The notes under the pieces are model-generated. The model searched no databases and was not told the origin of the DNA. It saw only the letters and a program-made list of their open reading frames with translations. From assembly GCA_937937185.1 (NCBI GenBank), contig CALDCO010000105.1, positions 1 to 39,052 on the forward strand: DNA of 39,052 bases, in the 5' to 3' direction. This stretch comes from an uncultured Flavobacteriaceae bacterium. GTDB taxonomy: Bacteria > Bacteroidota > Bacteroidia > Flavobacteriales > Flavobacteriaceae. Shown here piece after piece: positions 24,841 through 33,139 of this stretch (position 1 is the stretch's first letter; each line of letters starts with the position of its first letter). The translations under genes and the position numbers were made by a program.

Positions 24841-27681
24841 TTATTCAACAATAAATTCTTTAGAAACCTTATCAATGCTAATTAGGTACTTCCCTTTGGG
24901 CAAGTAATAGTTATTGTTTTTAGCTTTTACAATAGCCCTACTCGCATTCTCTTTTAATAATGATTTTCTGCCTTTTTCGGTTATTGTTAAATCATAATCT
25001 ATATAATTAAAGCCTTTATTTGCTTCAACTTCAATGCTATTTAATATTGAATTTTTCTCTGATTTAATTTCTATTTCATGTTTGCTTTTGGTGTTAGAGA
25101 AAAACTTAATCGTGGTTTTGGGCTCAAAGGGTTGCATCCATTTACTTTTAGAACTCCCCCACCTTGGCGATTGTTTTACTTTTTTAACATCAAAAAGGGT
25201 TATCGGACGATTCATTACATTAGGATTCATTTTTTGTAGAGCTGCCACATTAGCTAAATAAATACTTCTGCCATGAGTTCCAATTAAAAGATCATTTGTT
25301 TGCTCTTGAACGACCATATCATGCACGGCGACCGCAGGTAAGTTTTTTGAAAAAGCCTCCCAATTTTGTCCAGAATTAAAAGAGACATAGGCCCCATTAT
25401 CTGTTCCTAAATACAATACGTTTTCATTTACAGGATCTTCTTTAATAACGTTAGCTGGCGATTTAGGAATGCCATTCACGATGGTTGTCCATGTTTTTCC
25501 GAAGTCTTCACTCTTATAAACATAAGTTTGTAAATCGTCCCATCTGTAACCATTTAAGGCAAGGTAAACACGTTCTTTTTTATGTTTAGATGCAATAACT
25601 CTGCTTACCCACAAGTCTTTAGGTAAGTTATGTGAAAGGGCTTTCCAATTAGCACCACCATCTTTAGTTAAATGAACCAATCCATCATCTGTACCAACAT
25701 ATATTATTCCAAATTTAAAAGGCGATTCACTAATAGAAGTTATTGTTCCATAAGCCACATTCCCTTTTTTTCCACCTTTGGTTAAATCGCCAGAAATAAC
25801 ATTCCAATCTTTTCCTTGATTTAACGAACGCATTAATTTATTTCCGCCTAAGTATAAAATATCCTGATTATGTCGAGACAAGTGAATCGGGGTTTGCCAA
25901 TTAAAACGATATGGGGCTTCTCCTAACTCATGTTTAGGTTGTATGGGCTCTTGTTTCCTTGTTTCCAGATTTAAACGGAAATAGTTCCCAAATTGATAAC
26001 CAGTGTAAACAATATTATTATTGCGATTATCAATTTCTACCTGCATGCCATCACCTCCCATTATACTTTTCCATGGGTAATGACCACTTTGATGCCAGCT
26101 TTTATTTTCTGAGGCATTATGGGCGCCTTTCCAAACACCATTATCTTGAAGACCACCATAAACATTATACGGTTTGGCATGATCTACATTAATCGCATAA
26201 AACTGCCCTACTGCTGGTGAATTGTTTTTTATCCAGTTTTCACCATCATCATAAGTAATGTTTACACCGCCATCGTTACCATTTATTAAATGATTTGGGT
26301 TTTGGGGATTAATCCATAACGCATGGTGATCGGAATGAACATTTTCTTTACTAATAGAGGTAAACGATTTTCCGCCGTCTTTAGATTTTAGAATGGGAAC
26401 ACCATAAACATAAATATGATCTTTGTTATTTGGTGCTACATAAATATGACCAAAATAGTAACCATAGCTGTAGTATAGATCATCTATATACTCTTTATGA
26501 GTTTTCTTCCATGAAATGCCACCATCGGTACTTTTATATATTTCAGCACCAATTACGGGCGAATCAAACATCAATGAATTCGCATTTTCAAGATAATGTG
26601 CAAGGTCTTTAGGTTTAACATTGCCACTTCTAACCATTTGTTTCACGTTCTCGGAACGGTATTTCTCCTGAAACCCATTTGTTTTAAGAAAATTATTCAG
26701 TTTCTCATCTTCTAGAGCCAAGAATTTAGAAGTAGTCATGGTTTTAAAATCATTTTTTTGCAAGCCTTTTGTTTGGTCTTTTTTGGTTTCAGAAGATCGT
26801 CTAAATTGACTATCATGTATGGCGTAAATAGTATTATCATCGTAAATTGCCAATCCAATTCTACCTACACCTTGTCCAGTAGGAAAGCCGCTGTTTTTGG
26901 TAGACACTCTAACCCATGTTTCTCCTGCATCTGTGCTTTTAAATATTGCGGAGTTGTTTCCAGAACCCTCAAAATGCCATGCTTTTCGGTCTTTTGTCCA
27001 AGAAGAAGCAAACATAATATTGTAGTTATTCGGGGCATGTTGAAGGTCTATTATTCCGCTAACATCATCTACAAATAAAGTTTTAGTCCAAGTTTTCCCA
27101 CCATCTTTAGTTTTGTATATCCCTCTTTCGTCACTTTTAGAATATAAACGCCCCGTAACACCAACAACTAGCTCATTAGCGTTATTGGGATTAATCAAAA
27201 TACGTGCAACATGATGCGAATCTGGTAAGCCAGAAAAGCTCCAGGTTTTGCCATTGTTTGTAGATTTTAATAAGCCTACTCCAGAGTAAGAAGAACGGGA
27301 ACTATTATTCTCTCCCGTACCTACCCATATGGTTTTGGTTTTCCAATCGACAGCAATGTCTCCTACATTTTGCGTTTGAGAGGTATCTAAAATAGGCGTA
27401 AAAGTTGTTCCATTATTTGTAGTGTGCCACACCCCGCCAGAAGCATAACCCACATAAAATTCTGTAGGGTTTTCGGGGTTTACCGCTAAGTCTGTAACAC
27501 GGCCACTCATTACCGTAGGACCAATATTTTTAAACGGCACATTTTTAACTAGAGAACGGTCTTGAAATTGTTCTTTAGCCAGTAAATAATCTGGAGTACT
27601 TTTTAAAGAATTTGGGGATAGTTGCGCATTAATTTTAATTAAAAATAATACGGTTAATGTGAGAGAAAATTTAAACTTCAT
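24841..27681 (-). CDS. Large secreted BNR/sortilin-type beta-propeller protein
   Basis: 946 residues with a signal peptide (SLTLTVLFLIKINAQ). Many Asp-box (BNR) units of type S-x-D-x-G-x-x-W are spread over residues 60-800: KSTNNGKTW, KTKDGGKTW, KSTDAGETW, KSTDGGISW, KSEDFGKTW. This is the VPS10/sortilin- or sialidase-like propeller fold, probably two propellers. The C-terminal 100 residues are a beta domain rather than a clear T9SS tail. Such proteins are often called glycosyl hydrolases or exo-sialidases. I see no sialidase Arg triad or RIP motif, so enzymatic activity is not supported. It may bind extracellular polymers. It is convergent with the 490-residue propeller gene. Confidence 0.85.
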   Translation of the reverse strand: MKFKFSLTLTVLFLIKINAQLSPNSLKSTPDYLLAKEQFQDRSLVKNVPFKNIGPTVMSGRVTDLAVNPENPTEFYVGYASGGVWHTTNNGTTFTPILDTSQTQNVGDIAVDWKTKTIWVGTGENNSSRSSYSGVGLLKSTNNGKTWSFSGLPDSHHVARILINPNNANELVVGVTGRLYSKSDERGIYKTKDGGKTWTKTLFVDDVSGIIDLQHAPNNYNIMFASSWTKDRKAWHFEGSGNNSAIFKSTDAGETWVRVSTKNSGFPTGQGVGRIGLAIYDDNTIYAIHDSQFRRSSETKKDQTKGLQKNDFKTMTTSKFLALEDEKLNNFLKTNGFQEKYRSENVKQMVRSGNVKPKDLAHYLENANSLMFDSPVIGAEIYKSTDGGISWKKTHKEYIDDLYYSYGYYFGHIYVAPNNKDHIYVYGVPILKSKDGGKSFTSISKENVHSDHHALWINPQNPNHLINGNDGGVNITYDDGENWIKNNSPAVGQFYAINVDHAKPYNVYGGLQDNGVWKGAHNASENKSWHQSGHYPWKSIMGGDGMQVEIDNRNNNIVYTGYQFGNYFRLNLETRKQEPIQPKHELGEAPYRFNWQTPIHLSRHNQDILYLGGNKLMRSLNQGKDWNVISGDLTKGGKKGNVAYGTITSISESPFKFGIIYVGTDDGLVHLTKDGGANWKALSHNLPKDLWVSRVIASKHKKERVYLALNGYRWDDLQTYVYKSEDFGKTWTTIVNGIPKSPANVIKEDPVNENVLYLGTDNGAYVSFNSGQNWEAFSKNLPAVAVHDMVVQEQTNDLLIGTHGRSIYLANVAALQKMNPNVMNRPITLFDVKKVKQSPRWGSSKSKWMQPFEPKTTIKFFSNTKSKHEIEIKSEKNSILNSIEVEANKGFNYIDYDLTITEKGRKSLLKENASRAIVKAKNNNYYLPKGKYLISIDKVSKEFIVE

Positions 27682-27768
27682 AGCTACAAGTTATTAATGG
27701 TAGCCAAGATAGTTAAACTCTATAAAAATTGACATTTTATAGTGTTATAATTTTCAAAGAAAATAAAC

Positions 27769-27797
27769 TTGTTAACACTGGTTTGTTTACATATTTG
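27769..27797 (+). promoter_or_regulatory. Possible promoter for the glycine-zipper gene (TTG-N18-CATATTTG)
   Basis: TTG at 27769-27771 and CATATTTG at 27790-27797, one mismatch from TAnnTTTG, with 18 bases between. The leader would be about 65 bases. Confidence 0.35.
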
Positions 27798-27868
27798 ATT
27801 CTTTTTTTTGTTACACTTAAATTATAATTCATTAAATTACATCTAATTAACTAATAAAACACAACAAA

Positions 27869-28171
27869 ATGGAAGAGTATTTACCTTTAATTATTCAACT
27901 TGTAACTGGTGCCGCTGGCGGCAATATTGCAGGTAAACTTATGAGCAATTTATCGTTAGGAACTGTAGGAAATACGATTGCCGGTCTTTTAGGCGGCGGT
28001 ATTGGAGGACAAGTTCTTGGAATGATTGGTCTTGGTGGTGGAGACGCCGCCGCTGCAGCATCTAGCATGGATCTAAGTAGTATTTTAGGCAGCGTTGCTG
28101 GAGGTGGTGTTGGAGGAGGTATTATTATGGCCATAGTCGGTTTCATTAAAAAAGCCATGAATAAAGGATGA
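27869..28171 (+). CDS. Glycine-zipper small membrane protein
   Basis: 100 residues, rich in Gly and Ala. It runs LIIQLVTGAAGGNIAGKLMS, then GNTIAGLLGGGIGGQVLGMI, a short Ala-rich link with DAAAAASSMD, and a last hydrophobic stretch GGVGGGIIMAIVGFIKK. The spaced glycines fit tightly packed membrane helices or a lipid-associated oligomer. Similar small proteins are widespread in Bacteroidota and Proteobacteria and lack a proven function. There is no signal peptide. It appears to be transcribed alone, with a terminator at 28236-28264. Confidence 0.75.
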   Translation: MEEYLPLIIQLVTGAAGGNIAGKLMSNLSLGTVGNTIAGLLGGGIGGQVLGMIGLGGGDAAAAASSMDLSSILGSVAGGGVGGGIIMAIVGFIKKAMNKG

Positions 28172-28235
28172 TCTATTATCTATACCATTTCTTTTGCAAT
28201 AAATTGAAATGATAAATAGTATTTCTAATTGTATT

Positions 28236-28264
28236 GAGACTGTCTAAAAAGGCAGTCTCTTTTT
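28236..28264 (+). terminator. Rho-independent terminator after the glycine-zipper gene
   Basis: GAGACTGTC (28236-28244) pairs with GGCAGTCTC (28251-28259) with G-U wobble, followed by five T (28260-28264). Its left half and loop (GACTGTCTAAAAAGG) closely resemble the outer stem of the composite hairpin at 8171-8332. Confidence 0.75.
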
Positions 28265-28286
28265 CATGGAAGTAATTTAAAGTTCT

Positions 28287-28294
28287 TATTTTTG
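28287..28294 (+). promoter_or_regulatory. -7 element (TATTTTTG) for the Xaa-Pro aminopeptidase gene
   Basis: TATTTTTG matches TAnnTTTG and lies 54 bases before the ATG at 28349. A T-run of the preceding terminator occupies the -33 region, so that half is not distinct. Confidence 0.4.
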
Positions 28295-28348
28295 AGATCC
28301 TATTAACGAAACTATTTCTGTGCACGCAGAAATGAAAACACTTTTTCA

Positions 28349-29638
28349 ATGAAATATCATCCAATAAATAAAAAGCTCTTTATAAAAAACCGTAAAAATT
28401 TTAGTGCTCAAATGCAGCCTAAAAGCATCGCTATTTTTAATTCTAACGATATCTATCCTGTTAGTGCCGATAGTATTTTGCCGTTCGAACAACATCGGGA
28501 TATTTTTTATTTAAGTGGTGTCGATCAAGAAGAAAGTATTTTAGTGCTCTTCCCAGATAGTCCAAATGAAAAGCATCGAGAAATTTTATTTTTAAAAGAA
28601 ACAAACGAACATATTGCAATCTGGGAAGGTGAAAAATTAAACAAAGCTGCTGCGTTTGAAACTAGCGGTATAAAAACAGTGTATTGGTTGCAAGACTTAG
28701 AAAAAGTACTTTTCGAAATCATGACGCAATGCGATATTGCCTATATAAATACTAATGAGCATTACAGAGCCAATGTAGAAACCCAAACCCGAGAAGATCG
28801 TTTTACGAAATGGTTAAAAGAGAAATACCCAGCACATGCTGTTGCTAAAAGCAATCCTATTTTACAACGGTTACGATCGGTAAAAGATCAAATAGAAATT
28901 GATTTAATTCAAAAAGCTTGTGATATTACAGAGAAAGGGTTTAAACGCGTATTAAATTTTGTAAAACCCAATGTGTGGGAATTCGAAATAGAGGCCGAAT
29001 TCATGCACGAATTCTTAAGAAATCGTTCCAAGAAATTTGCCTACACGCCAATAATTGCCTCTGGGAAGAACGCCAATGTTTTACACTATATAGAAAATAA
29101 CCAACAATGTAAAGCAGGAGAGCTTATTTTAATGGATGTTGGCGCTGAATATGCAAATTATTCTAGTGACATGTCGAGAACCATACCCGTTTCGGGAACC
29201 TTTACTAAACGACAAAAAGAAGTGTATAATGCTGTAAATCGCGTTAAAAACGAAGCCACTAAACTGCTTACTCCAGGAACAATATGGGCAGATTACCACC
29301 TAGAAGTAGGCAAATTAATGACTAGCGAGTTATTAGGCTTAGGGTTACTAGATAAGGCAGACATTAAAAAGGAAAACCCAGATTGGCCTGCCTACAAAAA
29401 ATATTTTATGCATGGCACTTCACATCATATGGGATTAGACACGCACGATTATGGTATTTTAACCGAGCCCATGCAAGCCAATATGGTATTTACTGTAGAA
29501 CCTGGGATTTATATTCCAGCTGAAGGGTTTGGGATTCGATTAGAAGACGACGTGGTTATACAAGAAAAAGGAGCCCCTTTTAATTTGATGCGAAATATTC
29601 CCATTGAGGCCGATGAAATTGAAGACCTCATGAACTAA
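28349..29638 (+). CDS. pepP: Xaa-Pro aminopeptidase (aminopeptidase P, M24B)
   Basis: 429 residues in two parts. The N-terminal AMP_N domain (about 1-150) includes YPVSADSILPFEQHRDIFYL. The pita-bread catalytic domain has all five metal ligands: the two Asp in DVGAEYANYSSDMSRT, His in HGTSHHMGLDTHDYG, Glu in TVEPGIYIP and Glu in IRLEDDVV. The extra His in HHMG and THD are typical of aminopeptidase P, which removes N-terminal residues that precede proline. No signal peptide, so cytoplasmic. It stands between a terminator and a small secreted-protein gene. Confidence 0.94.
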   Translation: MKYHPINKKLFIKNRKNFSAQMQPKSIAIFNSNDIYPVSADSILPFEQHRDIFYLSGVDQEESILVLFPDSPNEKHREILFLKETNEHIAIWEGEKLNKAAAFETSGIKTVYWLQDLEKVLFEIMTQCDIAYINTNEHYRANVETQTREDRFTKWLKEKYPAHAVAKSNPILQRLRSVKDQIEIDLIQKACDITEKGFKRVLNFVKPNVWEFEIEAEFMHEFLRNRSKKFAYTPIIASGKNANVLHYIENNQQCKAGELILMDVGAEYANYSSDMSRTIPVSGTFTKRQKEVYNAVNRVKNEATKLLTPGTIWADYHLEVGKLMTSELLGLGLLDKADIKKENPDWPAYKKYFMHGTSHHMGLDTHDYGILTEPMQANMVFTVEPGIYIPAEGFGIRLEDDVVIQEKGAPFNLMRNIPIEADEIEDLMN

Positions 29639-29644
29639 TTTTTT

Positions 29645-29660
29645 TTGGCATCATTCTTGG
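29645..29660 (+). promoter_or_regulatory. Sigma-54-like promoter candidate (TTGGCAT-N5-TTGG)
   Basis: GG at 29647-29648 and the second TTGG at 29657-29660 have the 12-base spacing of a -24/-12 promoter. The consensus TGGCAC-N5-TTGCA is matched except for C to T and C to G. It lies directly after the aminopeptidase stop codon and 36 bases before the ATG at 29696. Confidence 0.25.
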
Positions 29661-29695
29661 AATGCTGAATGAAACCTTTTAAAAATTATTAACTC

Positions 29696-30193
29696 ATGAA
29701 AAAACACTTATTACTTCTTTTAGCAATCGCATTAGCTTCACTTATGAATGCTCAAAATGCTGTAGAACCAACTTTAGAAATTAAAGACGATAAGACTAAT
29801 CCTAGTTATGAAATTAAAGTCATTACCAGCGTGGAATCTATAGTGCCTAGTGGCCTTGGCAGATCGCGTATTATCTCTTCAAACACCGAAAGGGATTATC
29901 GGGAGTATACTTCTTCACAAACCGAAGACGATAACAGAAGGAATAAGTCGAAAAGAAATGAAATTCGTGTTAAGAATTTTGAAGAAACTAAACTGCTAAA
30001 CTTCTATAACCTTGGCGGTATTCGATTTCAAAATATTGCGGCTAATGATGCCGTGATATCTTCCAAGTTAACAACAATGTTGTCTGATGGTTGGGATTTA
30101 GTATTTGTAACTAGTGCGGTTGAAAGTGATTCTGGAGACAAAGATGGCAAAGGTATTTTTATAACAAGATATATTTTTAAACGCTCTAAGTAA
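29696..30193 (+). CDS. Small secreted hypothetical protein (165 aa)
   Basis: A signal peptide (LLLLLAIALASLMNAQ) is followed by an acidic segment, a low-complexity polar section (about 65-95, rich in Ser, Arg, Asn, Asp), and a C-terminal domain. That domain reads NFYNLGGIRFQNIAANDAVI, TTMLSDGWDLVFVTSAVES and GIFITRYIFKR. The last part, with a GW-(D/E)-L strand followed by a final beta strand, recalls DUF4177-like small domains; this is a weak resemblance. Predicted to be periplasmic or extracellular. No partner is obvious; it follows the aminopeptidase by 57 bases but may have its own promoter. Confidence 0.65.
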   Translation: MKKHLLLLLAIALASLMNAQNAVEPTLEIKDDKTNPSYEIKVITSVESIVPSGLGRSRIISSNTERDYREYTSSQTEDDNRRNKSKRNEIRVKNFEETKLLNFYNLGGIRFQNIAANDAVISSKLTTMLSDGWDLVFVTSAVESDSGDKDGKGIFITRYIFKRSK

Positions 30194-30242
30194 TGCCAAT
30201 GATCAGATGAAATTCATTATTAAAATTTGTGGTTTTTGTTTA

Positions 30243-30403
30243 ATACCATTTCCGACTTAAAAATACTCACTAAAATTTTGTCCTTTTTCATTTATGCTTC
30301 AAAATAAAATATAACCTTAGCTATGCTATGCTTGCATTTTCTTTTTTGCTTAAATAAAAAATACCTGTATTTTATTTAAGTATTTTTAAATCAGAACTGG
30401 TAT
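30243..30403. repeat. Long inverted-repeat element, about 161 bases
   Basis: The arms 30243-30265 and 30381-30403 are 23 bases each and pair at 20 positions (ATACCA...CTTAAAAATA type). A second perfect 11-base inverted repeat CTTAAATAAAA / TTTTATTTAAG lies inside at 30349-30359 and 30370-30380. The interior has no ORF. The layout suggests a non-coding dispersed element (MITE-like) in the gap between two convergent genes. Confidence 0.5.
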
Positions 30404-30407
30404 GATA

Positions 30408-30447
30408 AAAAATGAGCCAAAACCTATTAGGAGGCCGACTCATTTTT
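30408..30447. terminator. Bidirectional terminator
   Basis: AAAAATGAG (30408-30416) pairs with CTCATTTTT (30439-30447). The A-run and T-run serve both directions: the 165-residue protein gene on the + strand and aspartate kinase on the - strand. A small palindrome CCTATTAGG lies in the loop. Confidence 0.65.
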
Positions 30448-30464
30448 AACAATAATCAAACTTA

Positions 30465-30482
30465 GAAGTGGTTTAAACTTTT
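30465..30482. repeat. Solo copy of the GAAGTGGTTTAAACTTTT repeat
   Basis: Eighteen bases identical to the arm of the element at 17962-18058, more than 12 kb away. No inverted partner is seen nearby. It lies between the terminator and the 3' end of the aspartate kinase gene. It may be a remnant of the same element family or a shared protein-binding site. This, the 161-base element and the terminator fill the 329-base gap 30194-30522. Confidence 0.6.
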
Positions 30483-30522
30483 CTTTTTCGGTATTTATAT
30501 TTTTAAACGCTGCTGTTATTTT

Positions 30523-31878
30523 TTAGCTTAAAACGCAATCGGCTTTAAGTTTTGCTATTTCTTTTGAATCTTCAAAAACGTAGCGATGCAGTTTTTTTAA
30601 GGTTTCTATTTTATCACTTGTATTTACTAGTAAAGAAATATTATTATGACTACCGCCGTAAGAAATCATTCTTACATTTACATCTTGCAACACTTGAAAT
30701 AAATTTGGAGTGTCTTGGTGGTATATTATTGAATTCCCTACTAGGCAAATAATACTCATAAAGCGATCAACTTCTACTTTGGCCACTTTTTCTAAGGCTT
30801 GGGTAATCGCTTCTAAATTCCTATCATCGTCTATCGTTAAAGACACTGCAACTTCAGAAGTGGTTATCATATCTATTGCAGTTTCATACCTTTCAAAGAT
30901 TTCGAAAACCGTCTTTAAAAAACCATGAGCTTGAAGCATTCTTTCAGATTTTATCTTGATAGCCGTTATGGCATCTTTTGCTGCGATCGCTTTTATACCC
31001 TCTCCATGAATTTTATTGGTAATTAATGTGCCGTACGACTCTGGAGACATCGTGTTTTTTAAACGAACAGGAATATTAAATGCTCTAACTGGCATTACTG
31101 TTTGAGGATGTAATATTTTTGCGCCAAAATAAGCGAGTTCTGCAGATTCGTCGAACGACAAATTAGAAATGGCTTTCGTATTTTCTACACATCTTGGATC
31201 GTTGTTATGAAACCCATCGATATCTGTCCATATTTGCACTTCTTCGGCTTTTAATGCAGCGCCTATTATAGTAGCCGTATAATCACTACCGCCACGCTTT
31301 AAGTTTGAGATATCGCCCTCGGAGTCTAAAGAAATAAAACCTTGAGTAACGTATATATCGCTAGGGGTGGTATGCTTTAAAATTCGATTTAAGTTTTGTT
31401 TAATATAAAAATTATCTGGCTCCCCATTTTTATCAATTCTCATAAAATCTAAAGCAGGAAGTAACTGGGCATTTATTGCTTCTTGAACTAAATATCTACT
31501 AAAAATAAAAGTAGATAAAAGCTCACCTTTAGCCACTATGGTATTATGAACCAATTCGGTATAAAATTCTTTTGTAATGGCGCTTAAATCATTAAATATC
31601 GCCGTTACATAATTATTGGTTTCTTCAACTAAATGAGGCTTGTGAAGCAATTCTTTTACAGTCTTAGAATACTGCTCATTCAAGGCGTTTATCTGCGAAA
31701 GGGCTTCAGTAGTATTTCCTAATTTTAAATGTTCCGAAATCACCACTAAAGCATTGGTAGTACCAGACATTGCAGATAGTACTACAATTTTCTTTTGCCC
31801 ATCGTTAATAATATTTTTTACATTAACCATGTTGCTAATCGATCCTACAGAAGTTCCTCCAAACTTTAATACAAGCAT
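30523..31878 (-). CDS. Monofunctional aspartate kinase with ACT domains
   Basis: 451 residues. It opens with the kinase motif VLKFGGTSVGS. The substrate and ATP region includes GFISLDSEGDISNLKRGGSDYTATIIGAAL, typical of the family. Two regulatory ACT modules fill residues about 300-445, including MITTSEVAVSLTIDDD and IICLVGNSII. No homoserine dehydrogenase part is attached. It makes aspartyl phosphate, the first step toward lysine, threonine, methionine and diaminopimelate. It is divergent from a stand-alone ACT protein, and a -7 element sits just before its start. Confidence 0.93.
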   Translation of the reverse strand: MLVLKFGGTSVGSISNMVNVKNIINDGQKKIVVLSAMSGTTNALVVISEHLKLGNTTEALSQINALNEQYSKTVKELLHKPHLVEETNNYVTAIFNDLSAITKEFYTELVHNTIVAKGELLSTFIFSRYLVQEAINAQLLPALDFMRIDKNGEPDNFYIKQNLNRILKHTTPSDIYVTQGFISLDSEGDISNLKRGGSDYTATIIGAALKAEEVQIWTDIDGFHNNDPRCVENTKAISNLSFDESAELAYFGAKILHPQTVMPVRAFNIPVRLKNTMSPESYGTLITNKIHGEGIKAIAAKDAITAIKIKSERMLQAHGFLKTVFEIFERYETAIDMITTSEVAVSLTIDDDRNLEAITQALEKVAKVEVDRFMSIICLVGNSIIYHQDTPNLFQVLQDVNVRMISYGGSHNNISLLVNTSDKIETLKKLHRYVFEDSKEIAKLKADCVLS

Positions 31879-31897
31879 TTTTCTTTTTTTTGAGAGG

Positions 31898-31905
31898 CAA
31901 ACATA
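31898..31905 (-). promoter_or_regulatory. -7 element (TATGTTTG) for aspartate kinase
   Basis: Read on the - strand, TATGTTTG matches TAnnTTTG and lies 19 bases upstream of the ATG. No clear TTG at the -33 position. The short leader leaves little room for attenuation. Confidence 0.5.
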
Positions 31906-31979
31906 CTATGCTATTTTAAATATAAAATGAAAGTTGAAAATTTTGACTATTTTTACACAAAATGTTAAATAATTAACAA

Positions 31980-32645
31980 ATGAAAACAATTGCATCTTGT
32001 GTAGAAGAGGTATTAAAAGCGCAACCCTTTTTAGAAGAAGCGCTTTCTAGACAAATTATAAACTACTCTGCATTAGCAGAAGAGCTCCAAGAGCGCATAG
32101 AAACCATGTTAAAAAAAGAGGTTAAACCGGGAGCGATTATGATGGCTCTTAGACGTTACAACTCACCTACAGACATTAGAAATTCATTAAAACTAAGACG
32201 GGTTTTAAATAACCTAGGCGACATTACCGTGCGGTCTAATTTAAGTGATTTTACATTTCAAAACTCAGACACATTAATTACCAGCCATGCCAAAGTATTG
32301 GATCAAATCCCGGTAAAAGAAAATGTGTTTTATGCCTTTACCCGTGGTATTTATGAGAGTAATATTATTATTTCAAGCTCAGAAAAGGATAAGGTTATCG
32401 ATAGTTTTTCAAATGAAGTGAGAATTGGGTTAAAAGAAAAACTTTCAGCAATTAGCATACAGTTGCCTAAAGACAATTCTAGAGTAACTGGTTTATACTA
32501 TCAAATATTTAAGAGAATTGCTTGGGAAGGAATTGCACTCTATGAAGTGGTCTCTACTACCAATGAATTTACAATTTTAGTTGAAGATGATTTGGTTGGA
32601 AAAGCATTTTCGGTTATTAAAAACTTAAAAAGCATTATTAAATAA
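31980..32645 (+). CDS. Stand-alone ACT-domain protein divergent from aspartate kinase
   Basis: 221 residues, soluble. The N-terminal 60-70 residues are helical (TIASCVEEVLKAQPFLEEAL, then INYSALAEELQERIETML) and could form a winged-helix or helical domain. Two ACT-like segments follow. The last (about 165-220), GLYYQIFKRIAWEGIALYEV and EFTILVEDDLVGKAFSVI, closely resembles the ACT domain of aspartokinases. There is no kinase motif. It may bind an amino acid and regulate the divergent aspartate kinase or its gene; this is inferred from domain and position. Related archaeal proteins have been called amino acid metabolism regulators with an ACT domain. Confidence 0.75.
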   Translation: MKTIASCVEEVLKAQPFLEEALSRQIINYSALAEELQERIETMLKKEVKPGAIMMALRRYNSPTDIRNSLKLRRVLNNLGDITVRSNLSDFTFQNSDTLITSHAKVLDQIPVKENVFYAFTRGIYESNIIISSSEKDKVIDSFSNEVRIGLKEKLSAISIQLPKDNSRVTGLYYQIFKRIAWEGIALYEVVSTTNEFTILVEDDLVGKAFSVIKNLKSIIK

Positions 32646-32646
32646 A

Positions 32647-32686
32647 AAAACGAGCAAACCCAAATTAATTAGGATGCTCGTTTTTC
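32647..32686. terminator. Strong bidirectional terminator
   Basis: AAAAACGAGCA (32647-32657) and TGCTCGTTTTT (32676-32686) form a perfect 11-base stem with A- and T-runs. It separates the ACT-protein gene (+) from the convergent cupredoxin-like gene (-). Confidence 0.85.
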
Positions 32687-32715
32687 ATCAAACAAAACAA
32701 ACAAACAAGTTTTCT

Positions 32716-33099
32716 TTATTTTACTATTAATGTGTATTGTGGTGTAGGGTTTAGCGGACAAAAATAAACATACTCTCCTTTTTTTAATGTCACTTTATTA
32801 GAATGCCCTTTCGTATCTGTAGGAACAACTGCTGTAACATAAGCTTCTTTGATATGATTTTCAGCTTCCGTTTTTCCCTTAGGCGCTAATACAAATCCTA
32901 CTTCATGGTCTATGCCTACATTGGCAATTTCGAAAACATAGGTGCCTTCTGATAAAGTTATTGCTTTTTGAGTAAACTCACCTTTAGTTTGTTCTAATGC
33001 TACTGTTTTAGTTACCGCATCGTGTTTCATCATTTTATCTTGTGCACTAATTGTAAAATTAATGGCTATTAAGAAAATACCGATTATTAAATTTTTCAT
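32716..33099 (-). CDS. Secreted cupredoxin-like protein, probably without a type 1 copper site
   Basis: 127 residues. A signal peptide (IIGIFLIAINFTISAQ) is followed by a compact beta domain: GTYVFEIANVGIDHEVGFVL, then NKVTLKKGEYVYFCPLNPTP and a last strand. The strand order and the position of His65 (in DHE) and Cys114 fit cupredoxins. However, the usual C-x(2-4)-H-x(2-4)-M loop is replaced by CPLNPTPQY, with no His or Met. So copper binding in the normal way is unlikely. It is 40 bases downstream of a CxxC peroxidase-like gene and probably in one operon with it. Confidence 0.75.
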   Translation of the reverse strand: MKNLIIGIFLIAINFTISAQDKMMKHDAVTKTVALEQTKGEFTQKAITLSEGTYVFEIANVGIDHEVGFVLAPKGKTEAENHIKEAYVTAVVPTDTKGHSNKVTLKKGEYVYFCPLNPTPQYTLIVK

Positions 33100-33139
33100 T
33101 ATTCTATTTTTAAAAATTAAATTCTATTTTTTGTTTAAA

